A stretch of DNA of 12,940 bases from Stephanodiscus triporus (GCA_036939755.1 JALLAZ010000677.1:1-12940); one strand, 5' to 3'. Counted from the stretch's first letter, positions 1-10,170 are shown. Notes: generated by a model from the letters alone, not told the origin. A program made the numbers and translations.

Positions 1-33
1 TAAATCGGCGATTCTACAAGAAAGTGAGTGGTC

Positions 34-78
34 GCGCCAAAAAAGCGGGGGCGCCTTATATTCCCCCCTTTTTGGCGC
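34..78. promoter_or_regulatory. Inverted pair of E2F/DP-like sites forming a hairpin
   Basis: GCGCCAAAAA (34-43) and TTTTTGGCGC (69-78) are perfect 10-bp inverted arms, extended inward by a GGGGG/CCCCC pairing after a small bulge. Each arm contains TTTGGCGC (71-78 on +, 34-41 on -), which fits the E2F/DP consensus TTTSSCGC. The pair lies about 390-435 bp upstream of the cofactor D start. Binding is inferred from the match only; a plain DNA or RNA hairpin without regulatory meaning is possible. Confidence 0.35.
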
Positions 79-430
79 CCAATCCAGTGTCTTCCTGTGG
101 GGGAGGGGGAGTGAGTTGTGAGGCGGATGTGACGATGTTAGATAGAGAGTAAGTAGGAGTATTGTATGGTAAGTATGGTACTTAGTTTTTAGTATTAGTG
201 TTGTGTTTGCAATGATATTTTGAGCGGGAAGCGGGGGATGGAGGCGTCCTTATTTATTTTTTCTCGCTCCTCCCCGATATCTCGGATTTTCGTCGCCGCG
301 CGGCCGAAGACGAAGAGATGCTATGCAAACAGTCCTCGTCAACAACACGGATAAACGATGATGGCCGATAAGTGAAAATCGCATATTCAAGTTTGCATTA
401 CCCCCGACCATCCCATTGACGGGACATCGC

Positions 431-446
431 GGGGGGGGGGGGGGGG
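431..446 (+). repeat. G16 homopolymer just upstream of the cofactor D start codon
   Basis: Sixteen consecutive G residues end 22 bases before the ATG at 469. The run is probably in the 5' leader or core promoter. Its length is liable to vary and to be mis-sequenced. Confidence 0.9.
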
Positions 447-468
447 TAAAAATAAATAAATAAGAAAA

Positions 469-3400
469 ATGACAACCTCGACCGCGACGTCCGAGGTCAA
501 CCTCTTCGCGGAGCGAGAGGAGGCGTTCGATATGATACGAATCATCTCGTCGTCGTCGTCGTTGTCGTTGTCGTCTTACGGCGGAACATCTCCTCCTCCT
601 CCTCCTCCTCCTTCTTCTCTTTCTCCTCCTCCTTCTCATCCCGCGACGATCACGCCCGACGCGGCATTGTCGAGGCTCAGGGCCATACTCGACAGGTACC
701 TCGAGTGCCCCGCCCTCCTCGATCCGTGCTTGGAGGGCATGGTGGCGCGTTTGAGCTCGCCATCGCGGATCATCGTTCGCGATCTGTTCCTGCGCCTTTC
801 GTCGTCGTCGTCGTCGGACGACGACGACGACGACGACGACGACGGAGGCGCGGGGAAGGAGGGGGACGACATCCCGGAGAAACTCGACGCCCTCATGCAT
901 CAACTCTCGGCGATATACGCCATTTCCAAGGTGCGAGGCCGGAAGCGCGTCCAACGGCTCATGCCGCACGAGGCCGCGGACGTGGAGCCCGTCCTTAGCG
1001 TATTGCGATGGTTCGGTTGGCTGGATGGAGGTCGGGGAGATGGGCGGGCGTCGGGGTCGGGGTCGAAGAACAACGACGCGGGGGGGGCGGCGAAGATCCC
1101 TAGGGCGATATCGCGCTTCCGAACGAGGCTACGGATCGACGACGAAGAACGAGCGGAGGCGAAAGTTTGGGAATCGCTTCACTCCCTCCTGACGTGGCTC
1201 GGGATCATCAGCCTCGTTCCGTTCGATTTGAACACCATAGATTCATCCATGGGACGACGGAATCTTCCGCCTCCGGGCGTCGTCGACGACGATAAAAAAG
1301 ACGACGACGACGACGACAAAACCGCAAAAACGCCCACGACGGCAACACTGGTCCGATCCATCCTCGTCACGTCCGCGTCCCACCTGGAGGATTACGGCGC
1401 GACTCGCGAAGCCGCCTCGGCGTGTCTTGCCTCGCTGCTATCGCGGCCGGACCTCGAGAGGTCGGAGCTCGAGGGCTTCGTTATCTGGTCGGCGGGGATC
1501 GTGCGCCTGTTCCGATACGGAAGACGACGGGACGACGGGAGGGGCGGCGCGATGATCGAGAAGATCGCGTCGTCTTTCGCGCCCTCGACGCTCCTGCTGC
1601 CGATGCCGGACGGACCGCCGTCGATCTTCCTCGTCATGGGCGTACTTCAGACGCTCGCGACAGTATTCAAGACGGGCCATCGATGCAACCTCCTTTCGAG
1701 TAGACGGAGGCTGCGAGGGATCGAGGTCCTGTGGGAGGAATCCATTCTCCTGTCGGAGGACGGCGACGCGGGGGGGTCGATAATGCTTAGGAAATTGCTC
1801 GCGAAGCTATTCGCGCGGGTGGGGTGCGCCCACCTCCCTCCCAGGATCGCGACGTGGAGGTATCGGCGCGGGAGGAGGTCGTTGGTCGAAAACCTTCGAT
1901 CGGCGGGGACGACGGCGTCGTCGGGGGACGGATACGACGCGATTCCCGACGACGGCCGAGGCCGGTCCAGCCCGAACCAGGACGACGACCTCTTCCGCAT
2001 TCCCGACCAGGTCGAGGACGCGATGGACCGGCTCCTGCGATCGCTTACGGATCCGGCGACGATCGTTCGATGGTCAGCGGCCAAGGGTATCGGTCGCCTA
2101 GCCGAGAGGCTCCCCGCCGTCTGCGCCGATGACGTCCTCGACGCGATCCTGCTGTTGTGTTCCGATCCCGAGCGCGACAAGGCCTGGCACGGGGCCTGCC
2201 TTGCCCTGGCGGAACTGGCGAGGCGGGGACTGCTCCTGCCGGCGAGATTGGGCGAGGTGGCGCCCATCGTCGCTCAGGCGATCGGGTACGACGTCCGGAG
2301 GGGACAGCACTCCGTGGGAACCCATGTCAGGGATGCGAGCTGCTACGTCTGCTGGGCGTTTGCGCGGGCATACGCGCCGTCTGTTTTGAGGCCATACGTC
2401 GAGGATTTGAGCGTGGCGCTCGTCCTGACGAGTTTGTTCGACAGGGAGGTGAATTGCCGTAGGGCGGCGAGTGCGGCATTCCAAGAGAGTGTGGGGAGGC
2501 AAGGCGCGGATAATTTCAAGCACGGAATCGCGATTTTGACAACTGCCGACTATTATTCATTGGGAAACCGGGCGAATTCATTCCTGAATCTGGCCCTGGA
2601 CATTGCCAAGTTCGAGGAATACCAAACACCAATTATTCGCCATTTGGCCGATGTCAAACTAGTACATTGGGACATTGAAATTAGGTCTCTCGCGTCGAAA
2701 TCGCTCTCTTGCATCTCCAAGCTGAATCCTCGCTTCGCCTCAACAGAGGTTCTACCTAAATTGCTACATCAGTGCTTCCATGACGATCTTCTCGTCCGAC
2801 ATGGCTCGCTCATTGGTGTTGCGGAGACGGTGTTAGCATTCGGAGAAGCTAACCTCGTGAAACACGGAGAATTGCTGAATTCTGAGACGCTGGACTTGAT
2901 CGCAGAACTAGTCCCGTCAATTGAAAAGGCCAGGCTCTATCGAGGCCGCGGTGGAGAGATCATGCGATCAGCAGCTTGCCGCATGATTGAATGCATTTCC
3001 CTTGCTGGTGTTCCACTGACGGTAAAGCAGCAGGTAAGAAATATGTGAATATATTTTTGTCTATCTTGAACAATTCCATGTTGAAACAGCTCTATGCTTG
3101 TTTTTGTTCAGGTCCGACTTTTAGACTCAGTGGACGCATGTCTTGTGCATCCGAAAGAGGACATTCAGAAGAGTGCAGCTCGGGCATTGGATGCCCTTCT
3201 CACAAAGTATTTTCCTGTCAGTAGCAAGGGTCCATCTTTACGTTTGCAAAATCGAGTAGTCGACAAATACATTTCAATTGTTCAGACTGAGGACAATCCC
3301 GCAGCTACACGGGGCTTCTCATTGGCTTTGGGTCACCTTCCCGCAAAGCTGCTTGCGCCCAGCTGTGAAGTTCTTGACTCAGTTCTTAGTTGTCTCTGTA

Positions 3401-5010
3401 ATGCTTCTAGAAAAGAGAGCCTGGTTGGTGGAGAGGGCGACGCTGAGACCAGGCGAAATGCTATCATGTCGCTAGTGAAGGTATGCACTATAGTCGGCAT
3501 CAACACGAATGAGACCCATTTCTCCGAAGGAGAGTCTTTTCCAATCTATCGTCTGCGTAGAAACCAAACAGATCGTGTGTTCGGTTCACTCCTTGCAGCG
3601 ATGGAGGATTATAATTTTGATAGACGTGGGGATGTAGGGTCGTGGTCAAGAATTGCAGCAATGGACGGACTTGAGGCCATCACAAAACTGTCAATCGAAG
3701 CATCTACTTCATTTCCTCATTCGTCTGGTCGAGGTTCGAATTACTCTCCTGAAGATGTCGTTGTCCCGTCCCTCAAGAAACGACTCGATCTTCTTACGGA
3801 GGATAAGCCTGCCAATTTTCAACGCTCGTCTCGTACAAAAAATGACAACACGTTCTTTGATGAACAATTGTGCTGTTCCATTTTGAGCGCACTTCTGAAA
3901 CAACTTGGTGAAAAACTCGATGTTGTTCGCTGCAAGGCCGGAGAATGTCTCGAGCGACTTCTAACGAATGACTCTCCACGGCTTCCTTTTGTTCCAAACC
4001 GAAATATGCTTTTCCTTGCATTAAATCTACATGAGCCAAATACAAACTGGAGTGACCCAGCACAAACGTTTCCTCTGCTAATGAAAGCAGCTTTTATTGA
4101 CGAGTTCACTGAGCCCATTCTGTCTGGAATCGTGATAAGCGTTGGTGGATTGACAGAAAGTGTGTGCAAAAGTTCCAGCGCGTCTCTATTTGAGTGGATT
4201 AGGGCGCTGAGAGCTGCTAAATCAACACCAAAAATCTTGCGTATGGGTGAAGGTGAGATGCTTACATCGACATCTCAAAAGCTATTACCTCGTGCAGTTT
4301 CCCAATCTTCCTCGCTTTCCTTTTCTTGTTAGTCTTTCTTGGCTTGTTCCGTCAGTATGAGAAGAATGGGCGGGTTCTGCTTCCTCTCCTTTCCACATTG
4401 GATAAACTTCTCTCTCATGAGTACATCGATGAGTTACTCTGTGCCAAGAGCGGAGCATTTCGCAGCAATTTAATGGGCTGCCTTGCTAAAGAGGCAAGGG
4501 GGTGCAGTGATATAAAGCGGTTGTTGGCCATGGTGGGAGTTTCACTCGCTCTTCTTCAGCCCAACCATGAAACGATGTCCATAGTAAGACTTGTGTGCGC
4601 TGCTTCCTTACTCTATGTCGCATGGCTTACAATAATTTCTCTCTCTTTAATCGTATCAGATGAGAAGAGAGATTCTCCCTTTCGTCATGACCATGCTACT
4701 CAATCCCTATCCCCGTGTCAGACGCTACACTGCGGAACAGCTGTATGTCAAACTCGCTGAAGATGGCGACATTATGTTTGACGGAAATGAATGTATTGAC
4801 GAAGCCAACCAATTACTTTTGACCACTATCTGGCACGAAGAACAGGATCCTCGCGGCCATCTGTCTGTGTGCAGGAATCGAATTGCGGATTTACTCGGAA
4901 TAGTCCTGACAGAGGAAGAACGAAATGTGAGGATCAGGAATGGAGGTGCTTCCCGGTCTGCTCCTAAGGATGAATTTGAGAGCTACTCCAGCCTCGTCAA
5001 TAATGCATAA
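469..5010 (+). CDS. TBCD: Tubulin-folding cofactor D (beta-tubulin chaperone), four exons
   Basis: Cofactor D takes beta-tubulin in the cytosol, joins it with the alpha-tubulin/cofactor E complex and, with cofactor C, releases assembled dimers. Exons 469-3033, 3112-4252, 4333-4583 and 4660-5010 splice to 1435 residues; the human protein is about 1190, and the excess is low-complexity inserts (Ser/Pro-rich 27-57, Ser/Asp 111-125, Asp 273-283). Family hallmarks seen: KVRGRKRVQRLMPHEAADVE (154-173), VRWSAAKGIGRL (533-544), KAWHGACLALAELARRG (571-587), VRDASCYVCWAFARAY (620-635), DREVNCRRAASAAFQE (658-673), ILTTADYYSLGNR (689-701), MEDYNFDRRGDVGSW (about 1019-1033) and VGGLTES in the C-terminal domain (about 1200). 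The architecture is HEAT-like helical repeats throughout. The start at 469 is the first ATG after an in-frame stop at 457. All three introns lie in the GC-poorer 3' half. The stop codon is 21 bp from the stop of the convergent IQ/PDZ gene. Confidence 0.95.
799..833 (+). repeat. Perfect TCG/GAC triplet palindrome coding poly-Ser then poly-Asp
   Basis: Arms 799-815 and 817-833 are exact inverted repeats of 17 bases around a single central base. The stretch is a run of GTC triplets followed by a run of GAC triplets, translated as a Ser run followed directly by an Asp run in cofactor D (residues 111-125). It can fold into a long hairpin, and changes of whole triplets would leave the frame intact. 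Confidence 0.9.
3034..3111 (+). other. Intron 1 of cofactor D (78 bp, phase 0)
   Basis: Donor CAG|GTAAGA and acceptor TTTTTGTTCAG|GTC. Reading through the donor gives a stop within four codons, while joining gives KQQ|VRLLDSVD in frame with conserved sequence on both sides. Confidence 0.92.
4253..4332 (+). other. Intron 2 of cofactor D (80 bp, phase 1)
   Basis: Donor AAG|GTGAGA and acceptor TTCTTGTTAG|TC. The join makes a split GTC codon and gives LRMGE-V-FLGLFRQYEKNGRV, which aligns without a gap to the cofactor D C-terminal domain. A second possible acceptor (CAG at 4353-4355) would need a phase-0 donor, which I do not see. Confidence 0.85.
4584..4659 (+). other. Intron 3 of cofactor D (76 bp, phase 0)
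   Basis: Donor ATA|GTAAGA and acceptor TCGTATCAG|ATG. The join reads HETMSI|MRREILPFVM and continues into the conserved YPRVRRYTAEQLY helix of the last exon. Confidence 0.88.
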
Positions 5011-5031
5011 AAAATACATTATAATTATTAG

Positions 5032-8000
5032 TTAAACTCGACAGCCATATTTTCTGTACTTATCTGGTTGGGATAGTGAAGAATTCTCAGACACCAGATA
5101 TTGTAACTCCTCGGTCACGAGAGTCACTTCCATTTTTGACAGAGTCCATTCTGGGGAAAATCTTGGGAGGGTTTTCAGTCTTTCACTAAGGATGATTAAT
5201 TCTGTACTGAGCTTTTTCTAATCACAAACAGGGTTATTCCATTATTGATTCGAATTATAAATGAGTTGCATCCATTTTCACTATAAAGTACTCACCATTT
5301 TTTCTTCGGGCGTCAAAATCCTCTCCTTCTTTCTCGACTTCGCAAGATTGACATTGCGGAAACCAATCTCAGGTGACCTCAGCTCGAACCTTACAGTGGA
5401 ATAAGGTACATCATTTTCAGGTGATATAGGCGACGAAGCGTTAGATTCCCATGTTTGTCGAATGTTCGTCACGCTTACTCTTAGCTCGCTCATGTCCATG
5501 GATGATGACACCTCCTGTGAGGGAGATGTGTTGGGAGAAGACAGAGCCACTGGGACGGGTGAACCTCTGGGCGAATTCACAATGATATTATCGTCCTCTT
5601 TTGAGATTGATAAATGAGCAGATCGTTCAAACTTATCACGAAGGAGAGCAACAATCAGTTGATGATTGGTGCTAGAATCGCCTTGACTGTCGTATAGGTC
5701 GACAGGACATTCCCCATCCTCCTCCTTCTGCTCCTCCTCGTCATGGTGGTACTCCATTTCGCGCATTACATGGAGTTCCTCTTGTATTGAATTTAGCCTG
5801 GGGGCGGATTCCTGCCCCTTTTTCAGTCTCGTGGACAATGCTAGGACCTTTGCCTCGGGCTCATCTGGCGTGTCAGATGATGATGATTCAGCAGTCTCCA
5901 TCTCAGCTTTCATCTTTTTATTATCCAGCTTTCTGCCAAAAACACGTTGAGTCAGCCATAAGCGCACGCGTGGTTGAATGACAAGGGTCGCCTGGACAAC
6001 ATCCTTCCGCGGGATATTAGCAATGACAAACGTCACGGGTCGGGGGGCACTCCGTATCTGTCCGACAACGTCTACCCAATGACTTGTCGTGATGGGACAG
6101 CATAAATTCATTCCTCCCGCATCCAACACTATATCGCCATGTGTTATCCTGCCATCACGCGCAGTGGAAGAGTAAGAGGGCGGAGACTCAATCTCTGCCA
6201 CAGAACGTACACGAACAAATCCATCTCTACCACGCTGCAGCTTTATACCCAAGGAAGGCGAATGAAAAACAATCTCACGGCGATCTGTGTATAGCTTGCC
6301 TGTGGTCAACCAATACTTGCGTAGTTGGGATTGAATGACGACAGCCGCATTCACTTGTTGCTTGTATTCGCAACATCGGATACATTTCCTCCAGTGACTT
6401 TGAATTACAGTTGCTGCTACCGTTTCGAAATGCAGCTGCGGGCGCTGGTGATTGTACTGCTCCGCCCGGTGCCGCATGGAAATCAACAATTTGCACCTTG
6501 TGTACAGCCTCCATCGATTTTGGATCAACGCGGCTGAAGATGCTTGCCATTGACAACCTTGTTGGCACGACTTTCGCGGCTTTTTGTTCTGCGCCTCACG
6601 ATACTGTAATGCACGTCTTCTCATCAACATTAATGTTCTGCACGCAACGTATTTCTTCCACTGCTCTTGTATCATTATCGCGAAATAATTTTGTTTTTCG
6701 ACGTAATCATCCTGTTTACAATTGCCGTTTAACAGTGATGCGAATTCATTCAACATGGAGTCAACTGCTTGGGCGGAAGAAACCTCTGAATCGTGGTTTG
6801 ACGTTAAAATTTTGTCAGCTTCCGCGTCGTCCTGCCATGATTCTTCCACAGCCAAATAGTCTGCCTTCACTTCTACACCGACTGGTGATTTGCTTCTCAT
6901 CAACTTCTCGTCCTCCTCCTCTGTGTCTTGTTTCTCCACGAAACAACCAATCCTTGCCGCCGCCGATGATTGAGGAGGCATCAACAGCAACTCGGAATCC
7001 TCTCGCACCGCGTCATCCTCATCGACATCGTCATCACAGCTCAGCGAATGTTGCTGCTGCCGTTGGTATTTCAAGGCCTCCGAGACCATGACGCATTCCA
7101 AATCATCGGCATGACTCCAAATCTCATCCTCGCTCTCGCTCCAGACGCTCGACCACCCGCTGATGTAGCTCTCATCGTTCTTCGTGGTCGTGTGACTCTC
7201 GCCATCGCCGCCCAGACTTCCGCCGTCGCGCCCGCCGCTGAAACCGTCTAGGCCGGCGCCACCGAATTCACCCGCCGTGCCGCCTTCCGACTTTTCGAGC
7301 CGGACAATCTGATCGTACAATCCGACGATCCTAGTCTTGACGTCGAACCATTCCTTGGAAAATTCGGGCAGCAGTTCCAATTGTTGGGTCAAGGATGCGT
7401 GTTCGGCCCTGAGACGACCTACGGCCGTTAAACGCGTGTCCTTCACCCTCTCCTTCGCCTCTTCGCTTTTACTGTCATCTTCGTCGCTATCGTTGTCATC
7501 GTCGTCGTCGCCTAGGGTCCTGCAATAAATGTTCAGATTGCCCCTGGAGTGATACGGCAACGGGGACCCCCCCCCACTCCTGCCGGAGGAGATGCTGCGA
7601 TGGGGGGATGAATTGTTGCACGTGTTTTCGCGATCGAGAGGAAAGCTCTCGTGGAGACCGCGCCGCGCGGGAGGCGGGGGGGAGAGACTTCCACGAATGA
7701 CGGGGGACACGGGCGGACGCGGCGACGACGACGAGAATAGGCTCCTGCGGCCGCCATCGAGACTACGATCGCGACGACGATTGCGGGAAGTCGTCGACGA
7801 GGGCGAGGAAATGGGTCGGGATCGCATTTCCTCCTCCTCCTCCTCCTCCCCCCCCTCCCGCGGCGAGCAGAGCGGTGCGGTCGGAGAGAGCGGACTGACG
7901 CAATCCCCGCCGTCGCATGGCGTCGATCCCGGCGAGGAGAGGAGGACATTAATTTCCCTCGGCGTGTCGTCCTCCTCCTCCTCGACGACGTCGTCATCGT

Positions 8001-9282
8001 CTTTGTCGTCGACGCGATCGTTCAACGCGATGCTTAGCTCGAAGAGCTCTTCCTTGAGTCGGAACCACTCCGGACTGAACTTCGCGAGCGAGCTCAACTC
8101 CGATTCGATTCGTCGATATTCGACCATACGCGAATCCGCGCCCCCCCCGGCCGATTCCACTCCCCCCCCCTCCTCGTTCCTTCGCCCCTCGTGCTTGAGC
8201 TCGCCGTCGTCGACGCCGCCGCCGCCGCCGCCGTCGTCGTCATCGTCCCGACGATTCGTCGTCGTCGTCGATGTTTCGGGATTCGTCGCGCCGGCCACCT
8301 CGACGTCCCCGCCCCCACTCCCGACGCCGCCGACCTCCGGACGACGGCGAAAGTGCAAGTCCCGATCCTCCCTTGCGGCCTCGAGCTCCTCCCTCGCGAT
8401 CTTGAGCCTCAATTCCATGTCGTAGTGTTCCCGCGTGTACTTCCGATCGCACCGGTGAAGTAGGAACGTCGACATCCGTCGTGACAGTTCGTCGCATTCG
8501 CGCTCGAGGCGCGCGATCTCGCGATAGTCGTCGTCGATGTCGACGTCGACGTCGGGGACGGTGGACTGCTGCGTCGGGTAACGCCGCGCGAGTTCTTCCG
8601 CCGAGACGCCATCCCCGTCCGTCGCAATCGTCGTCGTCGTCGTAGTAGTAGTCGTCACGGACGAATCGAGATCCCGCGTCAACGCGCGGGAGATCTCCGC
8701 GGCCGCATTCGCCTCGTCCTCGATCTCGACCATAAGCTCGTTCATCAGCTCGTCGAACTTGTCGATGTCCGAGTTGTTGCTTCGTGGTGCCGCGCCCGAA
8801 TCATCGGCATCCTCACCCTTCTCCCGTCGCCGCTCCAACTGCCGCCGCCGCCGCCGCCGTCGCCCGGGCGAAGGGTTGGCCGAGGATGGCGCGGCGGCGG
8901 CATCGCCCTCGGCCTTCATCATGCGCCCCCCCTCGTCGTCGCCCATCGAGTGACGATTTCCCCGCACCGCGCGAAGGAGGCGACTTCGCTCCTTCCAATG
9001 GCGCGCATTGATCGTGGCGGTCGATGTCGCAGACGGAGGTGCCACGACGGCGCGATACGGAGGCCGCTTGACGCCCGATGTCGTCCTCTTATTATTGCCA
9101 TTCTCGGCGGCGGCGGCGGCGGAAGCAGCTACGGCAGCGGCGGGCTCCGTTTTCTTCTTCTTCTTCGTCGTCGTCGTCGTCGTCGTCGTCGTGGATGCTG
9201 CGCCAATTCCCCGACCGGCTGGCTGTTTGCTGCCGTCGTTGCTGCTGTTGTTGCGACCCTTCCGACGCAGCGAAAGCATCAT
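5032..9282 (-). CDS. IQ-motif and PDZ-domain scaffold protein with repeated FS-EW coiled-coil modules, two exons
   Basis: I recognise the domains but not a named gene. Exon 1 (9282-5296) and exon 2 (5217-5032) splice to 1390 residues. Order: low-complexity N-terminus (T9K5 at 31-44, Ala- and Arg-runs); acidic coiled segments (about 165-205, 252-310); a module with KFSPEWFRLKEELFEL (401-416); a related one with LLPEFSKEWFDVKTRIVGL (637-655); four IQ motifs, starting near 867 (MIQEQWKKY), 917, 956 and 979; a PDZ domain at about 1003-1090 (SLGIKL carboxylate loop, GRITHGDIVLDAGGMNL, FVIA final strand); a fifth IQ-like segment VIQPRVRLWL (1101-1110); an acidic, Ser-rich tail; and a third module in exon 2. 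IQ motifs normally bind calmodulin or myosin-type light chains and PDZ domains bind protein C-termini, so a cytosolic or cytoskeletal scaffold is inferred. No signal peptide or membrane segment is seen. The start is the first of two adjacent ATGs (AACAATGATG). The opposite strand carries long shadow frames caused by triplet runs. Confidence 0.85.
5218..5295 (-). other. Intron of the IQ/PDZ gene (78 bp, phase 0)
   Basis: On the minus strand the donor is AAAATG|GTGAGT and the acceptor TTTGTGATTAG|AAA. Without splicing, the frame ends four codons later at 5281. With splicing it runs on for 61 codons in a sequence that repeats an internal module of the same protein. The size equals that of cofactor D intron 1. 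The alternative acceptor CAG ending at 5202 gives a stop at the second codon in this phase. Confidence 0.85.
9152..9190 (-). repeat. Compound (TTC)5(GTC)8 microsatellite coding poly-Thr/poly-Lys
   Basis: Five TTC and eight GTC triplets on the plus strand are read on the minus strand as a Thr run followed by a Lys run near the N-terminus of the IQ/PDZ protein. It is pure triplet, so length changes keep the frame. Confidence 0.9.
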
Positions 9283-9832
9283 TGTTTACCAAAGTGTTCT
9301 TCTCTTGGGAGTGCACGATGATGCCGTTGAAATGTGCGCCCCATCGACCATCAAATATTAGACCCGCTGAACGTGATCGTGCGAGCCTGGCCTGATGATT
9401 GATGAGTGAGTTGTGAGTTGTGAGGGGGGAAAAAAATGACGGTTGTTCTCATCCGGCAGTTGACACAAAGATTTTTATGTGCTCCTCGGTGCTTCTCCCC
9501 TTTCTCATTTCAAATGCTGACTCAACTTCTTCAAGTACTACGAAACCGCACCGATGATAACCCCCAACAATCACTCTCTTACTACTACCATACACTCTAC
9601 TACGTACGTACTTGTTCTCTCCGGCGGGCATAATACAACACGCCCACCCACCGCTTCCCCCTCTCTCCCTCCCCTCCCGGATGAAACGGCACATAGGGTC
9701 TCGCGTCCCACCCCATCCCGTCCTCCTCGAAATACGGCGGAGAGGTGGCGCGATCCGACGCGCACGTCCGCCACGAACCTCCCGACGAAATGCGACGACG
9801 ACGAATGCGAACGAATACGTCCGTGGTCCCCC
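9283..9832. other. Intergenic region between the IQ/PDZ gene and the hydrolase relic
   Basis: The left part is the upstream region and leader of the minus-strand IQ/PDZ gene; it includes 2.7 copies of GTGAGTT at 9406-9424 and an A7 run. The right part (about 9600-9832) is CT- and GC-rich, and may include the lost or diverged 5' end of the hydrolase relic, since a plus-strand frame is open from 9554. I could not recognise protein similarity before about 9833. No RNA gene seen. Confidence 0.5.
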
Positions 9833-10170
9833 GTCCGGGGCACGATCGTCGCGGTCCATCCGTGTGGTCCGCCCTCGGGTTGGGGGGGAGGGGGGGGGGA
9901 GGAGGAGGAGCGCGACGTCTTCGGACTCTCGCAAGGCGCATCGCGCTGGCTGCCGCTGCGGGGGAAGGATGCGGAGGATGAAGAGGAGGAAGTGGACGAC
10001 GATGGAGAGGGGTCGTCGCGTTAAAGGCTCGAGTCGGATCCGGCGTGGAGGGGCGGCCCCGCCCTGGCGGGGGGGAATGTCGTTGTCGGAATCACTCGCA
10101 CGAGGGTGGGACGGATATCGTCGAGGTGGCGAATTTGGGTCCGAGAGACGTATCATCGCCCGTCGCGCGA

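Larger units (their letters stand above)
1..468. other. Upstream non-coding region of the cofactor D gene
   Basis: No open frame here resembles a protein. The stretch holds an inverted pair of E2F-like sites (34-78), an AT-richer middle part with TATGGTA-type words (about 165-215), a GCGGGAAGCGGGG stretch near 224-236, and a G16 run followed by an AATAAATAAATAAG stretch directly before the ATG at 469. An in-frame TAA at 457-459 closes the reading frame upstream of that ATG. This is presumably promoter and 5' leader of the gene that starts at 469; the left part may also serve a gene beyond the window edge. Confidence 0.6.

Noticed and set aside
250..969. 239-codon minus-strand open frame covering the cofactor D start
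   Set aside because: Val and Arg runs are the complement of the Ser/Asp triplet repeats; no similarity seen.
7592..8425. 277-codon plus-strand open frame
   Set aside because: Shadow of the GC-rich, triplet-rich part of the IQ/PDZ gene; Ser and Pro runs come from the complement of Asp/Glu/Gly runs.
9406..9424. GTGAGTT repeat resembling a word at 111-122
   Set aside because: A shared stretch of about 14 bases is within chance expectation for a 13-kb window, and the two copies have opposite orientation relative to their genes.
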